Of a DNA stretch of 64,000 bases, positions 37,501 through 44,171 are shown piece by piece. Below the pieces are notes generated by a model that made no database searches, was not told the DNA's origin, and saw nothing but the letters and a program-made list of their open reading frames with translations. This stretch comes from Variovorax sp037204085 (GTDB lineage Bacteria > Pseudomonadota > Gammaproteobacteria > Burkholderiales > Burkholderiaceae_C). The stretch is from the NCBI RefSeq assembly GCF_037204085.1, contig NZ_JBBCBW010000021.1, positions 1-64,000 of the forward strand. The letters run 5' to 3'. Every line of letters starts with the position of its first letter. The stretch's first letter is position 1. Position numbers and translations under genes: made by a program.

Positions 37501-40500
37501 GCAACCGACGCCGAGCGACCGCGGCTGGGTGCTCATCAAGGGCCGCGTGCCCTGGGGCGGCGACGTGGTGGTGCCGCGCGGCGAGACGGTCGAGCTGGCC
37601 GAGGGCACCTTCTTCCAGCCCGGCCGCACGCTCAACTACGCGTTGCCGATGCAGGCCATGAGCCTGCGCGCCGGCACCGTGCTGGCCACCACCACCACGC
37701 TGGCCGAAGACTACGTGCTGCCCGCGGGCACTGTGCTTGGCGGCGCGGTGCGCGACGCATTGGGCAACGTGCTGCATGCGGCCGGTACCGTGCTGGCCAC
37801 GGCCGTGACGCTGCAAAGCGGCATGAAGCTCGACGCCGGCAATCGCCTGGCGAGCGGCGCGCGCGTCGCGGCCATGACCTGGCCGGCGGGCGTGCCGCTG
37901 CCGTTCCCGGTCGGTGCCATCAACGACACGCCGAGTCCCGATTACGACGGCGACGGTTTGCCCGACCAGCCGGCCAACGGCGTGATCCTGGCCGGTTCGC
38001 TCAAGCTGCCCAAGGGCGCCGTGGTGCCGGCCGAAACCCTGGTGAAGCTGCCGGGCGACGTCGACTTCGTCAGCCTGCGTCCGGTCGGCGCGGGCGGCGA
38101 CCAGGGCCGCAACCTGGCGCTCGCGCCGATGTTGGCCGAAGGCTCGCAGTCTTGGTCGATGCGGCTCGTGGCCGGTGCCGACACCGGCGCCGCGGACACC
38201 CGCGCGCTGCGTGCGCGCCATGCCAATGGCCAGCTGCTGCTGGCCGACACGCACTACGGCATGGGCAGCGGCCTCGCGCTGCAGCTGCCGACACCGGGCG
38301 TGGCCGGGCAGTTCTACTGGATGGGCAATTCGCTCAACGTCATCGGCCATGCGCCGGGCACGCTCATCAACCTCGACGAATGGGGCGGTGAAGAGGCGGT
38401 GCTGGAGCTCAACAATGCCGGCCTCGGCAATCTCGTGACCTGGGCGCCCGAAGGCGAGCAGCCCAAGACCGTGCCGCTGCCGGCCACGCAGCAGCTCTTC
38501 AGCGTGCTGCGCACCGGCACCGGCGACCTCGACCTGCTCGCGGGCGGTGATTTCACGATGAGCTCGCCCTACGGTGTGTACACCGCAGGCACGCAAGCCC
38601 GCGGCGTTGCCGCGGCCTACAACCTGCCGCGCGCCCGGGTCGGCGACACCGTGCTCGGCCCCGACGGCGCGGCCTACGAGCCCTTCGTCGACGGCGGTGC
38701 GCAAAGCCTCTACCGCGCCTGGTACCCGGAGCACGGCGGCAACGTGCTGGTGCGCGCGCAGGGCGACGTGCGCGGCGACCTGATCGGCCGGCCAAGCAAC
38801 CAGACGCGCACCGACGCAATCGGCGTCATCCGCCCGATGGGCGCGAGCACCGACGTGGGCAACTGGCTATGGCGCCAGGGCACCGGCAGCGCGGTGGCCG
38901 GCAGCGAGGGCGTGCCCACCGCATGGTGGATCAACTTCGGCAGCTACGTGCCCGGCCCCTCCACCGCCTACGACCTGTTCGGCACCGTGCCGTTCATGAC
39001 GGGCTTTACCGGCATCGGCACCCTCGGCGGCGGCAACCTCGTGCTCGAGGCTGGCGGCAACGCAGGCATGCTGACGCAGCGGATGGACCAAGCCGGCAAC
39101 TTCGTGCCGCGCAGCACCGGCCTCAACCTGGTGGTGGGCAGCACCGGCCGCGTCTCGGCCGATGGCGGGCAACTCACGCTCACCGGTGGCGGCGACCTGG
39201 ACGTGCGCATCGGCGGCGGCCTCAATCCGGTGGCCGAGCTGCGTGCGTTCCCCAACAACACCGAGATCACGCCGCAGACCACCTACCAGGGCGCGCGCCC
39301 CGACCTCAACAGCACCTTCGTCAACCTGCGCGGCGCGTTGCGCATGCAGGCCGGCTCGGTCGGCGGCATCGAGCTGCGCTTCGACCGCGCCGACCCCGAG
39401 GAATCGCGCGCCTACGAGGTCTACACCGCCACCTCGTCGATCGCGGGCGGCGGGCCCATGCTGGTGCCCGGCGATGCCGCGGTGCAGATCGACGCGCGCG
39501 GCGACCTGGTGCTGGGCGGCGTGGCCGATGCCGGCCGCGTGGCGCAGTTCAACAACGGCACGCCGTTCGTGGGCGAAGGCGTGCAGCGCCCGGGCGACGG
39601 CTACAGCTGGTTCTCGCTGTGGACCCCGGCCAGCGGCATCGACCTGTTCAGCGCGGGCGGCAACCTTGCGCCGTCGAGCGCCATCGCCGGCTACCGCGAT
39701 CGCAGCGACGCCCAGCCGACCGACGGCCGCTTCGTCGTGCCTTCGATGTTCAGCGCGGTCGCGGCCAGCGGCAGCCTCTACTACGGCAACTCGATCACCG
39801 GTGCCATCGACGGCTCCAACAACAACAAGCCGATCCAGCCGGGCACCGGCGTCATGCTGGCGCCGCCGCCGGCGGGGCCGCAATTCGCCCACTCGGGCGC
39901 GGGCCGGCTCGAACTGATCGCGGGCGACTCGATCTATGCCGGCGGCTACAGCTTCACGCAGTCGGGCGCCGACCCGGCCGGCCTGCCGAGCCCGTTCAAC
40001 CCGGGCTTCAGCGGCAGCCTGGAGCAAACCTGGTTCGGCATGCGCAAGCTCAGCAACGTGAGCCCCGATGCACTCGCGCCCACCGTCTTTCTCAACTCCT
40101 TCCGGCCAAGCGAAGGCAGCCAGGTCTACCCGCTGTTCAGCCTCGGGTCGCCGAGCGTGTCGGGCCACAGCGTGCCGAGCCAGCAGCCGGCGCGCTTCTA
40201 CGCGCTCGAGGGCGACCTGATCGGCGTGCGCACGGGCGCCGTCGTCTACCGTGGCCGGGGCGGCAGCATCGGTGTGCCCGGCGAGTTGCCCACCTGGTAC
40301 GAAGGCGGTGGCCCGGTGGCGCTGCGCGCGGGGCGCGACATCGTCAACGCCGGTACCGGCCTGGGCGAGTACGAGGAGGTACCCATCGGCGCGCTCGGCT
40401 GGACCACGCAGATCAACCGCGCCGATGCCAGCGCGCCGCTGCAGCCGATTGCGGTCGAACTCGGCAGCGCGCGCGGCAACCTGATCGTGCACAACAACCC

Positions 40501-42295
40501 GGACGACGTCTCGGTGGTGTCCGCCGGGCGCGACGTGCGCTACAGCAGCTTCTACGTGGCGGGCCCCGGCCTGCTCGAAGTGACGGCCGGACGCGACCTT
40601 TACATGGCCGACAAGGCCGAACTCAAGAGCATCGGCGCGGTCGCGAAGAACGCCGCGCCGGGCGAGCGCAGCGGCGGCGCGGGCATTGCGGTGGCCGCGG
40701 GCGTGGGCGCCCGGGGGCTCGACTTCTCGGCCTTTGCGGCGCGCTACCTCGACCCCGCCAACCTGGCCGACGCGGGCCGGCCGCTGGCCGACCAGCCCGG
40801 CCGTGCCGTGGCGGTGTACAGCGGCCGCCTCACGCTCGCGCAATGGCTGCGCGAACAGTTCGGCTATGGCGGCGACGAGGCCGGTGCGCCGGCCTACCTG
40901 GCGGGCAAGCAGGCCGAGATCGACCGCGCACGCGCCGCCGTCGCCGAAGGCAGCGGCGCACCGGCGCGCGACCTGCAGCGCGAGTACGGCCAGCGCAGCC
41001 AGCTGCACCTGGTCAACTGGCTCGAGGAGCGCTTTGGCGACGGCAAGCGCAACGGCCTGGGCCTGCGCTTCGACGCCGCCTCGATGGACGCGCGCGCCTT
41101 CTTCGCGGCGTTGCCGGCCGAGCAGCAGCGCGCCTTCCTGCGCCCGGTGTACTACGCCGAACTCAAGGCCGCCGGCCGCGAGTACAACGCCGCGGGCGGA
41201 CCGCGCGAGGGCAGCTACCTGCGCGGGCGCGAAGCCATCGCCACGCTGTTCCCGACGCACGACGCGCAAGGCAGGGCGACCGACTACCAGGGCGACCTGA
41301 CGATGTTCAGCAGCGCGCTCTACTACGAGGACCGCGTGAACGCAGTGCCCACGACGCGGCCGAAGCCTGGGGTGAAGTACATCACCGAGGCGGAGTGGAT
41401 CGCCCTCGGCCGGCCCGCGTACGAGACGCCGCACTACCAGGTGCAAGACGCGGGCATCCACACCAACTTCGGCGGCGACATCCGCGTCATGGTGCCGGGC
41501 GGGCGCACGCTGGTGGGCGTGGATGGCGGCTTCGTGCCGGGCGAGGGCTCGGGCGTGCTCACGCAGGGCACGGGCGACATCGAGATCTTCTCGAACGGCA
41601 GCATCCTGCTGGGCCAGAGCCGGGTCTTCACCACCTTCGGCGGCAACATCCTCGCGTGGTCCGCGCAGGGCGACATCAACGCGGGCCGCGGCTCCAAGTC
41701 GACCGTGGTCTACACGCCGCAGCGGCGCGTGTACGACGAACTGGGCGCGGTGACGCTGTCGCCGACCACGCCCAACACGGGCGCGGGCATCGCCACGCTG
41801 AACCCGGTGCCCGAGGTGCCGCCGGGCGACATCGACCTGATCGCGCCGCTGGGCACCATCGATGCGGGCGAGGCCGGCATCCGCGTCTCGGGCAACGTGA
41901 ACCTGGCGGCGCTGCGCGTGGTGAACGCGGAGAACATCCAGGTGCAGGGCGAGGCCACGGGCATACCGGTGGTGGCGGCGGTGAACGTTGGCGCGCTTTC
42001 CAACGCCAGCGCGGCGGCGTCGCAGGCCGCGACCGCCGCGCAGGAGGCGGTGCAGCGCGAGCGCGCGGCTCAGCGGCAGGCGCTGCCCTCGGTGTTCACG
42101 GTGCGCGTGCTGGGCTTCGGAAACGAAGGCGCGGGCGGCGCCGGGGAGGGCGGCAACAGCAGCGCGGCGCCCCCGCGGGACTCGCGCGCGGCCTACGACC
42201 CGCAGGGCGTGGTGCAGGTGCTCGGCGCCGGCACGCTCACGGCCGCACAGAAGCAGGCGCTGACCCCGGGCGAACGCGGGGGGCTCGAACGCTGA
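28556..42295 (+). CDS. giant filamentous-haemagglutinin-family exoprotein (TpsA)
   Basis: A 4579-residue surface or secreted adhesin of the two-partner secretion type. A long basic leader plus hydrophobic core ends near GAHAQQ (about residue 55). The TPS/haemagglutination domain lies at about 155-270, with the NRNGIVFSG motif at 237-245 (the family NPNGI). Then comes a long beta-helix of degenerate repeats (G-G-N-L-x-L/I-x-A type). PAG-T-V-L-rich inserts occur at about 1050-1190 and 3000-3165, a calcium-type loop DYDGDGLPD at 3129-3137, and a Glu/Arg-rich helical segment at about 4055-4295. A DUF3739-like C-terminal region runs from about 4300 to 4500. The only two cysteines I found are C2247 and C2253. 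ATGs at 28574 and 28586 are alternative starts. It is followed by a strong terminator and the TpsB gene. Confidence 0.92.
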   Translation: MKQHEPMEVRMQRSSTVSRRNTNPSFSFPKARLTPLVHAIVLMLSAGATATGAHAQQAFSGAWMAQKNMAQNAVIATGRLPNGMPASALTSPQAQQQRANEQLQRSIGNLNLAARNIAAQQAAQEAARRTALASGQSVPDGLAEGGLQVDTASLTAGWANANAPVQTHADGRTQVTVTQTGERAILNWETFNVGRNTTLRFEQQPSWAVLNRVNDPKARPSQIQGQIQADGTVMVVNRNGIVFSGSSQVNTRNLLASAVGMTDAQFNRGIYSQALGTGHVPTLANDLVVTATDSSNGNATADVIVEAGARIETRKPQSVTEGGGYVLLAGREAHNRGTIVTPGGQTTLAAGDSFVIRKGLGTDGNLQSSTRGNEVIVARNEGSSAGRVSNTGLIQALTGDITLTGHTVEQAGVLVSSTSVNTRGTLHLSAAGDADARVTLAPGSVSAVLLDESNATALDVQRDTLVKESVVLSDGAYNRRDQSLVQIASSGNVAFDADSMTLATGGQVNVNAARRIQLAERAAIDVAGAVGVRVAMASNNVEVNVQGNEQRDAPGNRDSKNLNNANLWIDRRYLVRVPAGTNGYATDRWYTGGGLLEVSGYLNTGGHGIGEWAASGGTVAFGGGELVARAGSAINVSGGSLDVQTGMLKQSWLKGRDGRLYNLSSAPGDMLYDGVYRGFESPHERWGKNTTEFFYNPLIAPRERLENGYTVGRDAGRVIVGTQSAVLEGHIEATVFQGNRQRNAPDAGLDGYRQSQAAAPRAGQLVIGQVQPALDGATGTLRDSPQAVAERIDIGAVQRIAHGLQLDGALPAELEGKIGIDADWLNGLRLGGFRAYAQGSINVDADLAVGHGGSIALHATQVDVDANLSARGGSIALGNMVGRLQAGSTTNWIDQPVAATPPEGYTPGVTVARGVTLDTRGLWTNLRTDPTDIGGLPYMNGGSVSIASTGDVRLHAGSVIDTSSGAALMADASMQGGRGGDITLRSNQYDSTGRGAGALLLDGELRGHGVKGGGTLTVDTGIGIAIGGGLLAHAGRLSAGEAVPVHLTLAEAFTIPAGTVLPQDFSYIANTVAPGEALRVAPMFTATRSYTLAADWVVPAATVAWEYVYVYAKNGTLYPTGSTVPAGTELVNINGKMAPGYVVPADAFPNGMPVPDYTATVAAGTPFSREVVLGEGALLLAGNRLPTDVAVKPLLVLDDSLFRSGFSRYSVTAQQGVQVANGARIDVAMPVLRADPAAALATATGADPSAVLQPWLPPLWQEDPRKGVLTQRAGADLALAAGSVYSQAPLVVGHGATISVDPGRSLTLTGNGQITIDGTLNAWGGRIGVLPGAFGTGNDANRPSGDASATSIWIGDDAVLDAAGRATTAVDSRGRRYGHVGEGGRIEIGAAHVAGAREVDAADAFVVLRPGARLDASGASARLELPGRGEIDVATDGGVIALSSYRGLFLDGDMRAAAGGAGAAGGTLALNLETPNYGPVANQTFLGINVDDAVRVARELVLAQVQGDSGLSASLAPGEREAALAYGRARIGVDRIGAGGFDNLSLMANGLVSFDGNVDLRLGQSLHLTASAIALGEDSAAGTQVRLAAPSIRLAGSTRMQADNHIMPNPVRGSQNGGSGAGALGLPLVAEGSGLTLDAQLIDIVGQVNMGARGSIVQNAGDPLVVERDAFDRIVMRAGGDLRLSQAAAFYTPGSLRLAASQIYPAMNDSGSFVVGERGAFNEYGTLQREFDPARSLDIERIDPSAPLPAQPYSVFGRLSFAAATVNQGGVVRAPLGEIVLGAVAAPVLSGEINLLPGSVTSVSANGLTMPYGGTLDGLSYVHDGKDVAWKGVGNDPSVTLAAHAVNVQQGASIDLSGGGELTGAAFLVGRGGSTDARLNPLVQTSARGSFTLPGLATNPVYAIVPGAQAGYAPLVNEHGAGDPALGRQITIGAGVPGLPAGTYTLLPSTFALLPGAFRVELNGLAPNLPPAGVTVPMRNGSYAAAAQFGTAGTAIRDALPTQVFLTPADTLRSYSQYNETSYASFAIAQAERNGVPRPLLERDAKTLRFDLAAPERLGAIGDAPALRFAGQVDYTLAAGGFGGSALLVGGYRRNYEVLADGAEPTPDFEGVSVHASALNALGAPRLGIGGLPSVVYVDHTGSSQRANIARFLTGAGSIVLREGAVLRAGEVYLVTNTKAGGIVVEQGVGINTLGRGRAAWDSRDGFVYAPGTASVLAVSNGWLDLLAPEFSNSPDEGAGRIDIGACATGSLCQGITQLYSEGTIAASTDQSFELRDAARYGTRNLVLSVGGINVGSEAALADAAARNALPPGLTLNQGILDRLLRGDTSNGAPALENLVLTARDAVNFHDSVELSTIDPATGRSSLERLVLGAPAIYGAGDADALARIHTGILVWNGATTPPGLVAAGGAGTGSGRLQIDADQIEFGYGPGSRPDTIHGMDRLILGFGDVVFNASERITANHTGSLSVYQSQGAWDDALKGYAFTGGNLRIQTPLLTGRAGSVNRIKAGGDIVLTAPDGAEAPALSGQSLAEALGAEIGLDAGGNLTLASRIALPSGKLTASAGRDLRLEDGAQLDLAGRRIDFFDVPKYSWGGDAILESRGGDVRQSAGSRIDLSAEQNRAGKLTVLALGEGAGTVALHGTIAGASSGGYDAGGTHVPYAAGGADIRGQHIDDFAGLNRRLTEGGVIGSRSFQLKQGDLAVGDELRAREISVSVDGGRLAVNGTVDASGAQAGSIRLAARDGVTIGGAAVLDAHSRVLRTDSYGQVIEAPNRAVIEIDAGSGRLVLESGARMDVRAGTDGTPQALGTVELSAQRLGGARGNDIAIDAGGQVRIDGARSVTVNGFWTYKDAEPGTDATADGRPYQVVNQAYLDAKHADSVAFMGNVRGNGDLMDTRLAGLRAYGDAFHLRPGVVITSATPDGDLHIDGDIDLSGHRYASVNPHTQQTGVHGSGEAGALVLRAGGNLNVYGSITDGFDTSVLQPTPSDRGWVLIKGRVPWGGDVVVPRGETVELAEGTFFQPGRTLNYALPMQAMSLRAGTVLATTTTLAEDYVLPAGTVLGGAVRDALGNVLHAAGTVLATAVTLQSGMKLDAGNRLASGARVAAMTWPAGVPLPFPVGAINDTPSPDYDGDGLPDQPANGVILAGSLKLPKGAVVPAETLVKLPGDVDFVSLRPVGAGGDQGRNLALAPMLAEGSQSWSMRLVAGADTGAADTRALRARHANGQLLLADTHYGMGSGLALQLPTPGVAGQFYWMGNSLNVIGHAPGTLINLDEWGGEEAVLELNNAGLGNLVTWAPEGEQPKTVPLPATQQLFSVLRTGTGDLDLLAGGDFTMSSPYGVYTAGTQARGVAAAYNLPRARVGDTVLGPDGAAYEPFVDGGAQSLYRAWYPEHGGNVLVRAQGDVRGDLIGRPSNQTRTDAIGVIRPMGASTDVGNWLWRQGTGSAVAGSEGVPTAWWINFGSYVPGPSTAYDLFGTVPFMTGFTGIGTLGGGNLVLEAGGNAGMLTQRMDQAGNFVPRSTGLNLVVGSTGRVSADGGQLTLTGGGDLDVRIGGGLNPVAELRAFPNNTEITPQTTYQGARPDLNSTFVNLRGALRMQAGSVGGIELRFDRADPEESRAYEVYTATSSIAGGGPMLVPGDAAVQIDARGDLVLGGVADAGRVAQFNNGTPFVGEGVQRPGDGYSWFSLWTPASGIDLFSAGGNLAPSSAIAGYRDRSDAQPTDGRFVVPSMFSAVAASGSLYYGNSITGAIDGSNNNKPIQPGTGVMLAPPPAGPQFAHSGAGRLELIAGDSIYAGGYSFTQSGADPAGLPSPFNPGFSGSLEQTWFGMRKLSNVSPDALAPTVFLNSFRPSEGSQVYPLFSLGSPSVSGHSVPSQQPARFYALEGDLIGVRTGAVVYRGRGGSIGVPGELPTWYEGGGPVALRAGRDIVNAGTGLGEYEEVPIGALGWTTQINRADASAPLQPIAVELGSARGNLIVHNNPDDVSVVSAGRDVRYSSFYVAGPGLLEVTAGRDLYMADKAELKSIGAVAKNAAPGERSGGAGIAVAAGVGARGLDFSAFAARYLDPANLADAGRPLADQPGRAVAVYSGRLTLAQWLREQFGYGGDEAGAPAYLAGKQAEIDRARAAVAEGSGAPARDLQREYGQRSQLHLVNWLEERFGDGKRNGLGLRFDAASMDARAFFAALPAEQQRAFLRPVYYAELKAAGREYNAAGGPREGSYLRGREAIATLFPTHDAQGRATDYQGDLTMFSSALYYEDRVNAVPTTRPKPGVKYITEAEWIALGRPAYETPHYQVQDAGIHTNFGGDIRVMVPGGRTLVGVDGGFVPGEGSGVLTQGTGDIEIFSNGSILLGQSRVFTTFGGNILAWSAQGDINAGRGSKSTVVYTPQRRVYDELGAVTLSPTTPNTGAGIATLNPVPEVPPGDIDLIAPLGTIDAGEAGIRVSGNVNLAALRVVNAENIQVQGEATGIPVVAAVNVGALSNASAAASQAATAAQEAVQRERAAQRQALPSVFTVRVLGFGNEGAGGAGEGGNSSAAPPRDSRAAYDPQGVVQVLGAGTLTAAQKQALTPGERGGLER

Positions 42296-42324
42296 GCCAC
42301 CGGCGCCGCGAGCCCCGCGATTCG

Positions 42325-42352
42325 AGGCCTCCCCGCAAGGGAGGCCTTTTTT
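42325..42352 (+). terminator. rho-independent terminator after exoprotein gene
   Basis: The stem AGGCCTCCC/GGGAGGCCT with a 5-base loop (CGCAA) is followed by six T's (the first closes the stem), 30 bases past the exoprotein stop. It is a strong intrinsic terminator. The downstream secretion genes therefore need their own promoter, consistent with the repeated ECF-like motif that starts five bases after it. Confidence 0.9.
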
Positions 42353-42356
42353 CTTG

Positions 42357-42384
42357 ATGAAGTTTTTATGACAAACCGCAGTCG
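42357..42384 (+). promoter_or_regulatory. shared motif upstream of TpsB gene (putative ECF promoter)
   Basis: This is the second copy of the 28-base motif described at 28449 (21 of 28 identical, same spacing), placed directly after the terminator and 131 bases before the transporter start. Further downstream both leaders also share GCGAGCTTC (28530-28538 and 42457-42465) shortly before the start codons. It probably drives the transporter-to-YbjN gene run. Confidence 0.55.
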
Positions 42385-42487
42385 TTGCGTACGCCACGCG
42401 TCTAGGTAACGGTACGCAGCAGCGACATGAAGGCTCTTCATCATGAGCCGCTGCAAGCGAGCTTCATTCTTGAGAACCGAGCTGTAA

Positions 42488-44101
42488 ATGCATGACATGA
42501 AGAAGAGCGGCCCACCGAAGTGCTGGAGAGCGGTGTGGCTGGCAGTGATGGCGCTGGCCGCCCCGGCGGCGGCCTTTGCCCAGGCGCCCCCGGCCGCCGC
42601 CGAGCCGGTCCGCAAGGTCGACATCGCCGAATACATCGTGCGCGGCAACACCGTTCTGGACGCACGCGCCATCGAGAAGGCGGTCACGCCGTTTCTCGGA
42701 CCCGAACGCACGCTCAAGGACGTGGAAGCCGCGCGCGATGCGCTGCTTGCGGCCTACCAGGCGGCGGGCTACCAGTCGGTGTACGTCGACCTGCCCGAGC
42801 AGCAGGTGACGCAGGGCGTAGTCTTCCTGCAGGTCAACGAGACCCGGGTTGGCCGCGTGCGGGTGGTGGGCGCCGAATACAACTCGCCGCTCGACGTGCG
42901 CGACCAGGTGCCCGCGCTGAAGGAAGGCGGCGTGCCCAACTTCAACAAGGCGCAGTCCGAACTCGCCGCGCTCAACCGCGGTCCCAAGCGCCAGGTGATG
43001 CCGCTGGTACGACAGGGCAGCATGCCCGGCACGATGGACGTCGATCTGAAGGTCGAGGACCAGAGTCCGTGGCGCGCGAGCATTGGCCTGAACAACGACT
43101 ACAGCGCCGACACGCGCAAGCTGCGCGCCACCGCAACGCTGGGCCACGACAACCTTTGGCAGCTGGGCCACAGCGCCTCCATCAGCTTCTTCGGCGCGCC
43201 GCAGGACCTGAGTCAGACCAAAGTGATATCCGCCTCTTATGCGGCGCCGCTTGCGGGCACCAACTGGAGCGTGGAGGCCAATGCTTTCGTGTCCGACAGC
43301 AACGTGGCCACCGTGGGCGGCACCGACGTGCTGGGCAAGGGCCACTCGATCGGCCTGAAAGCGACCTACACCGTGCCGAACTCGGGCAACTGGTGGCACG
43401 CGTTCAGCGTGGGCATCGACTTCAAGAACAACAAGGAGGCGCTGAGCCTGAACGGCAGCGCCGACACCGTGCCGCTCAAGTACGCGCCGGTCACGCTGTC
43501 GTACACGGGCTTCCGGCAGTCGGAGAAGAGCCAGTACGGCGTGGGCATTTCGCTGGTGGTGGGCACGAGCAGCTCGTTCAACTACGGCAGCGACTGGGCG
43601 GCCTTCGACTACAAGCGCTACAAGGCTTCGCCGAGCTTCATGGTGCTGAAGACCGACCTCAACGGCACGCACACCTTCAGCGGCGGCCAGCAGCTGGCCT
43701 TCCGCGTCAACGGCCAGATGACCGATTCACCGCTGGTGTCGAGCGAGCAGATCGCCGGCGGCGGCATGAACTCGGTGCGCGGATATCTCTCGGCCGAAGC
43801 CACCGGCGACTACGGCGTGGTCGGCTCGCTAGAGCTGCGCAGCCAGCCGCTGACCTTTCTCGGCAGCACGGTCGAGAACTGGCGGGTCTATGCCTTCGCC
43901 GATGCGGCGCGGCTGCGCTTGAAGAGCCCGCTGCCTGAGCAGGACGACCGCTTCTCGCTGTATTCGGTGGGCCTGGGCACCACCTTCAAGGTGGGGCAGT
44001 ACCTCGCGGGGCGTGTCGATATCGGCTACCCGCTGATCGACGGGCCGCGCACCAGGAAGCACGACCCGCGCGTGAATTTCAGCCTTACCGCGACCTATTG
44101 A
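42488..44101 (+). CDS. ShlB/FhaC/HecB-family outer-membrane transporter (TpsB)
   Basis: A 537-residue Omp85-superfamily transporter. A signal peptide ends near AAAFAQAPP, followed by POTRA_2 (about 40-115, VDIAEYIVRGNTVLDARAIE) and a second ShlB-type POTRA (about 116-195). A 16-strand beta-barrel begins near PWRASIGLNNDYSADTRK. The conserved lid-loop motif VRGY lies in NSVRGYLSAEATGDYGV (about 430), and the C-terminus is FSLTATY, with an aromatic last residue. It should export the giant exoprotein encoded immediately upstream. An ATG at 42497 is an equally possible start. Confidence 0.93.
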   Translation: MHDMKKSGPPKCWRAVWLAVMALAAPAAAFAQAPPAAAEPVRKVDIAEYIVRGNTVLDARAIEKAVTPFLGPERTLKDVEAARDALLAAYQAAGYQSVYVDLPEQQVTQGVVFLQVNETRVGRVRVVGAEYNSPLDVRDQVPALKEGGVPNFNKAQSELAALNRGPKRQVMPLVRQGSMPGTMDVDLKVEDQSPWRASIGLNNDYSADTRKLRATATLGHDNLWQLGHSASISFFGAPQDLSQTKVISASYAAPLAGTNWSVEANAFVSDSNVATVGGTDVLGKGHSIGLKATYTVPNSGNWWHAFSVGIDFKNNKEALSLNGSADTVPLKYAPVTLSYTGFRQSEKSQYGVGISLVVGTSSSFNYGSDWAAFDYKRYKASPSFMVLKTDLNGTHTFSGGQQLAFRVNGQMTDSPLVSSEQIAGGGMNSVRGYLSAEATGDYGVVGSLELRSQPLTFLGSTVENWRVYAFADAARLRLKSPLPEQDDRFSLYSVGLGTTFKVGQYLAGRVDIGYPLIDGPRTRKHDPRVNFSLTATY

Positions 44102-44171
44102 TTGCGCAGCGCGAATTCCCTCTCTTTCCATTTGTTGTCTCTCTCTCACGAGCTTTCCGGAGAACCCTGTC

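Noticed and set aside
33959..38734. Very long open frame (about 1590 codons) on the minus strand opposite the exoprotein gene, and similar ones at 28493-31420 and 38867-42397
   Set aside because: These are mirror frames produced by strong GC bias at third positions of the plus-strand gene. The translations are Arg/Ala/His/Gly-rich with no domain, and the plus strand has a coherent TPS-domain protein.
28556..42295. Recent horizontal transfer of the exoprotein gene
   Set aside because: Base composition and codon choice match the flanking genes, and there are no integrase, IS or tRNA-end signatures. Transfer cannot be excluded but is not supported.
42295..42487. CDI-type toxin/immunity gene after the exoprotein
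   Set aside because: The 192-base gap contains only the terminator and leader. The exoprotein ends in a DUF3739-like region, not a variable toxin domain, and no small immunity gene follows, so contact-dependent inhibition is unlikely.
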